This document shows positions 5,069-6,253 of a stretch of DNA of 6,253 nt, piece after piece; within the stretch, counting starts at the first letter, position 1, and the number at the start of each line of letters is the position of its first letter. The stretch is from Methanomicrobiales archaeon (GTDB lineage: Archaea > Halobacteriota > Methanomicrobia > Methanomicrobiales > JACTUA01), in NCBI GenBank assembly GCA_028678965.1, contig JAJRCM010000150.1, positions 1 through 6,253 on the forward strand, in the 5' to 3' direction. Under the pieces are notes generated by a model. That model did no database searches and was not told where the DNA came from. It saw only the letters and a list, made by a program, of their open reading frames with translations. The position numbers and the translations under genes were made by a program.

Positions 5069-5761
5069 ATGACAATAGCCAAGGGTGATGTGATCCGGTT
5101 ACACTACACCGGCGATATCAACGGGAAGATATTTGATACCACTGACGAGCGTATCGCGAAGGAAGCCGATATTTTCAATGAATCCGCTACGTATGGTCCA
5201 ATCACCATCTGTGTGGGGAACAAGCATGTGGTGCTGGGCCTCGATGAAGCGTTGGAGGGTGCCGAGATGGGATCTGAGACAACGATTGAGGTTCCACCGG
5301 GGAAGGCATTTGGTGCTCACGAAGATACCCTTGTGGAATCGATTCCCCTCACCAAGTTCCGTGAACCACCCCAAGTCGGAGGAAGGGTGCAGATTGAGAA
5401 CCGTGAAGGAGTGGTTATCAACCGCATCGGTCGTCGCGCGGTGGTGGATTTCAACCATCCGTTATCTGGTAAAACGGTCCGCTATACCTTTACCATTCTC
5501 GAAAAAGTGGAGAGCACTGATGATAAAGTAAAAGGGGTGATCCGGTTGTACACCCAGCGTGAAATGGAGGTGTCCTATAACGAAGGTGTTGTTTCTATTA
5601 CCCTCCCGGCTGGTATCCAGTATGAACGCCGATGGCACCTGTGGAGGGGAAAAGTCATCAGCGACATCTTTGCGACAATGAGCGAGGTGAATGAGATTAT
5701 ACTTCTCGAAATCTTCAAGCGCCCTGTAGAGGAGAATGTAACAGCAAAGAGCGATCAGTAA
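5069..5761 (+). CDS. Long archaeal FKBP-type peptidyl-prolyl isomerase
   Basis: 230-residue cytoplasmic prolyl cis-trans isomerase and probable chaperone. The FKBP fold is split in the SlyD manner: IRLHYTGDINGKIFDTT at 9-25 with F22 and D23, then VGNKHVVLGLDEALEGAEMG at 49-68, the inserted flap domain at about 80-128 starting GKAFGAHED, and the return strand VDFNHPLSGKTVRYTF at 126-141. The flap is the chaperone-like substrate-binding part in this family. Residues about 150-220 form an extra C-terminal domain seen in the long archaeal type (the roughly 26-kDa class) and absent from the short 17-kDa class. No signal peptide or membrane helix is present. The start is set by AGGTGAT three bases upstream. 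The gene appears to be monocistronic and ends one base from the stop codon of the convergent Pelota gene. Confidence 0.94.
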   Translation: MTIAKGDVIRLHYTGDINGKIFDTTDERIAKEADIFNESATYGPITICVGNKHVVLGLDEALEGAEMGSETTIEVPPGKAFGAHEDTLVESIPLTKFREPPQVGGRVQIENREGVVINRIGRRAVVDFNHPLSGKTVRYTFTILEKVESTDDKVKGVIRLYTQREMEVSYNEGVVSITLPAGIQYERRWHLWRGKVISDIFATMSEVNEIILLEIFKRPVEENVTAKSDQ

Positions 5762-5762
5762 C

Positions 5763-6253
5763 CTAACGCATTCGGTATCGGAGCAAGGCGGCAATGCCTC
5801 CCAGGGAGGCAAGCTGCATGCCTGGTTCGAAGGACGTGCTCAGCACATTGATTGTCGCCCTGATCCTCTCCCCTTCCTCCAGAAGTTTTTCTATGCTTGG
5901 ATCTCTCAGTACACTATCTGCTACGAGAATCTGCTCAGCTGCTCCACACGTCACTGCCTCCATCACCTCAGCGGTGCCATAGGCAACCGCTTCCCCTCGT
6001 GCGATGCGAGTGAGGAACTCGGACATCAGAGTTACTTCCCTTTCCAGTTGGATATCACCGGCGATTCGCTCCAGCACTCCCTGCCCAATGACTTCCTGCA
6101 CACCGCTCCGTCCAGTGCTCCGGGTCTCCACTGCCTGGCACCGTTCACGGATCTGGACTGCCCGTTCCTTGAGATATTTCATGAAGTCATCCTTGATGAA
6201 GCCAGGACCCGCAATCACGATAGGACCAGCTACCAATGCCAAGCGGGAACAAA
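5763..6253 (-). CDS. pelA: Pelota, mRNA surveillance and ribosome rescue factor, 3' part only
   Basis: The last 162 residues of archaeal Pelota (Dom34 homologue), which with an ABC-type or GTPase partner splits stalled ribosomes. The fragment starts in the central eRF1-like domain, with VAGPIVIAGPGFIKDDF at about 7-23 typical of Pelota. It continues into the C-terminal L7Ae-like domain from about residue 76: SEFLTRIARGEAVAYG, then VLSTSFEPGMQLASLGGIAALLRYR near 137-160, the family's characteristic ending. The reading frame is open to the right edge; the TTG at 6242 is an internal Leu and not a start, since about 180-190 residues of N-terminal and central domain should lie beyond the window. 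Archaeal Pelota is normally about 340-350 residues. It converges on FKBP with one base between the stop codons. Confidence 0.93.
   Translation of the reverse strand, partial: CSRLALVAGPIVIAGPGFIKDDFMKYLKERAVQIRERCQAVETRSTGRSGVQEVIGQGVLERIAGDIQLEREVTLMSEFLTRIARGEAVAYGTAEVMEAVTCGAAEQILVADSVLRDPSIEKLLEEGERIRATINVLSTSFEPGMQLASLGGIAALLRYRMR

Noticed and set aside
1..6253. CRISPR array, tRNA, rRNA, insertion sequence or prophage
   Set aside because: I saw no regularly spaced repeats, tRNA-like cloverleaf, rRNA-like sequence, transposase motif or flanking target duplications. All long stretches are explained by chromosomal archaeal genes.

Overview
The window looks like ordinary chromosome from a euryarchaeon, most likely a methanogen of the Methanomicrobiales or a close relative. 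This rests on an archaeal gene set: the proteasome-activating nucleotidase PAN, the small subunit of archaeal phosphomevalonate dehydratase, a long archaeal FKBP isomerase, and Pelota. Archaeal-looking TATA boxes, GGTGAT-type ribosome binding sites and very tight gene packing agree. The order-level placement is an impression from protein style and is not tested.

Layout. At the left edge, on the minus strand, lies the N-terminal part of an SRAP (YedK/HMCES) protein, too short for most ORF callers (1-158). It follows the minus-strand PAN gene (223-1386). PAN is divergently transcribed, across only 37 bp, from a plus-strand trio: phosphomevalonate dehydratase small subunit (1424-1843), an overlapping radical SAM protein with a degenerate B12-binding-like N-terminus (1818-2909), and a metallophosphoesterase (2931-3572). 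A minus-strand CYTH/CyaB-like gene (3559-4113) overlaps the end of the phosphoesterase tail to tail. Next come two small plus-strand genes: a 60-residue YHS-domain protein (4255-4437) and a three-helix membrane protein with a TTG start (4600-4911). A plus-strand FKBP-type prolyl isomerase (5069-5761) ends one base from the stop of the minus-strand Pelota gene, whose 5' part lies beyond the right edge.

Functionally, several genes concern macromolecule quality control: PAN unfolds proteins for the 20S proteasome, Pelota rescues stalled ribosomes, FKBP assists folding, and SRAP shields abasic DNA. They lie in separate transcription units, so this is a neighbourhood and not a demonstrated system. 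The dehydratase small subunit belongs to isoprenoid synthesis; its large-subunit partner is not in the window. The radical SAM protein, the phosphoesterase and the CYTH protein have no assigned substrates here.

I saw no CRISPR array, tRNA, rRNA, insertion sequence or phage gene, and no convincing new multi-gene system. The more interesting points are the hidden SRAP gene, the compact divergent promoter, the HbYX tail of PAN, and the radical SAM gene coupled to an isoprenoid gene.
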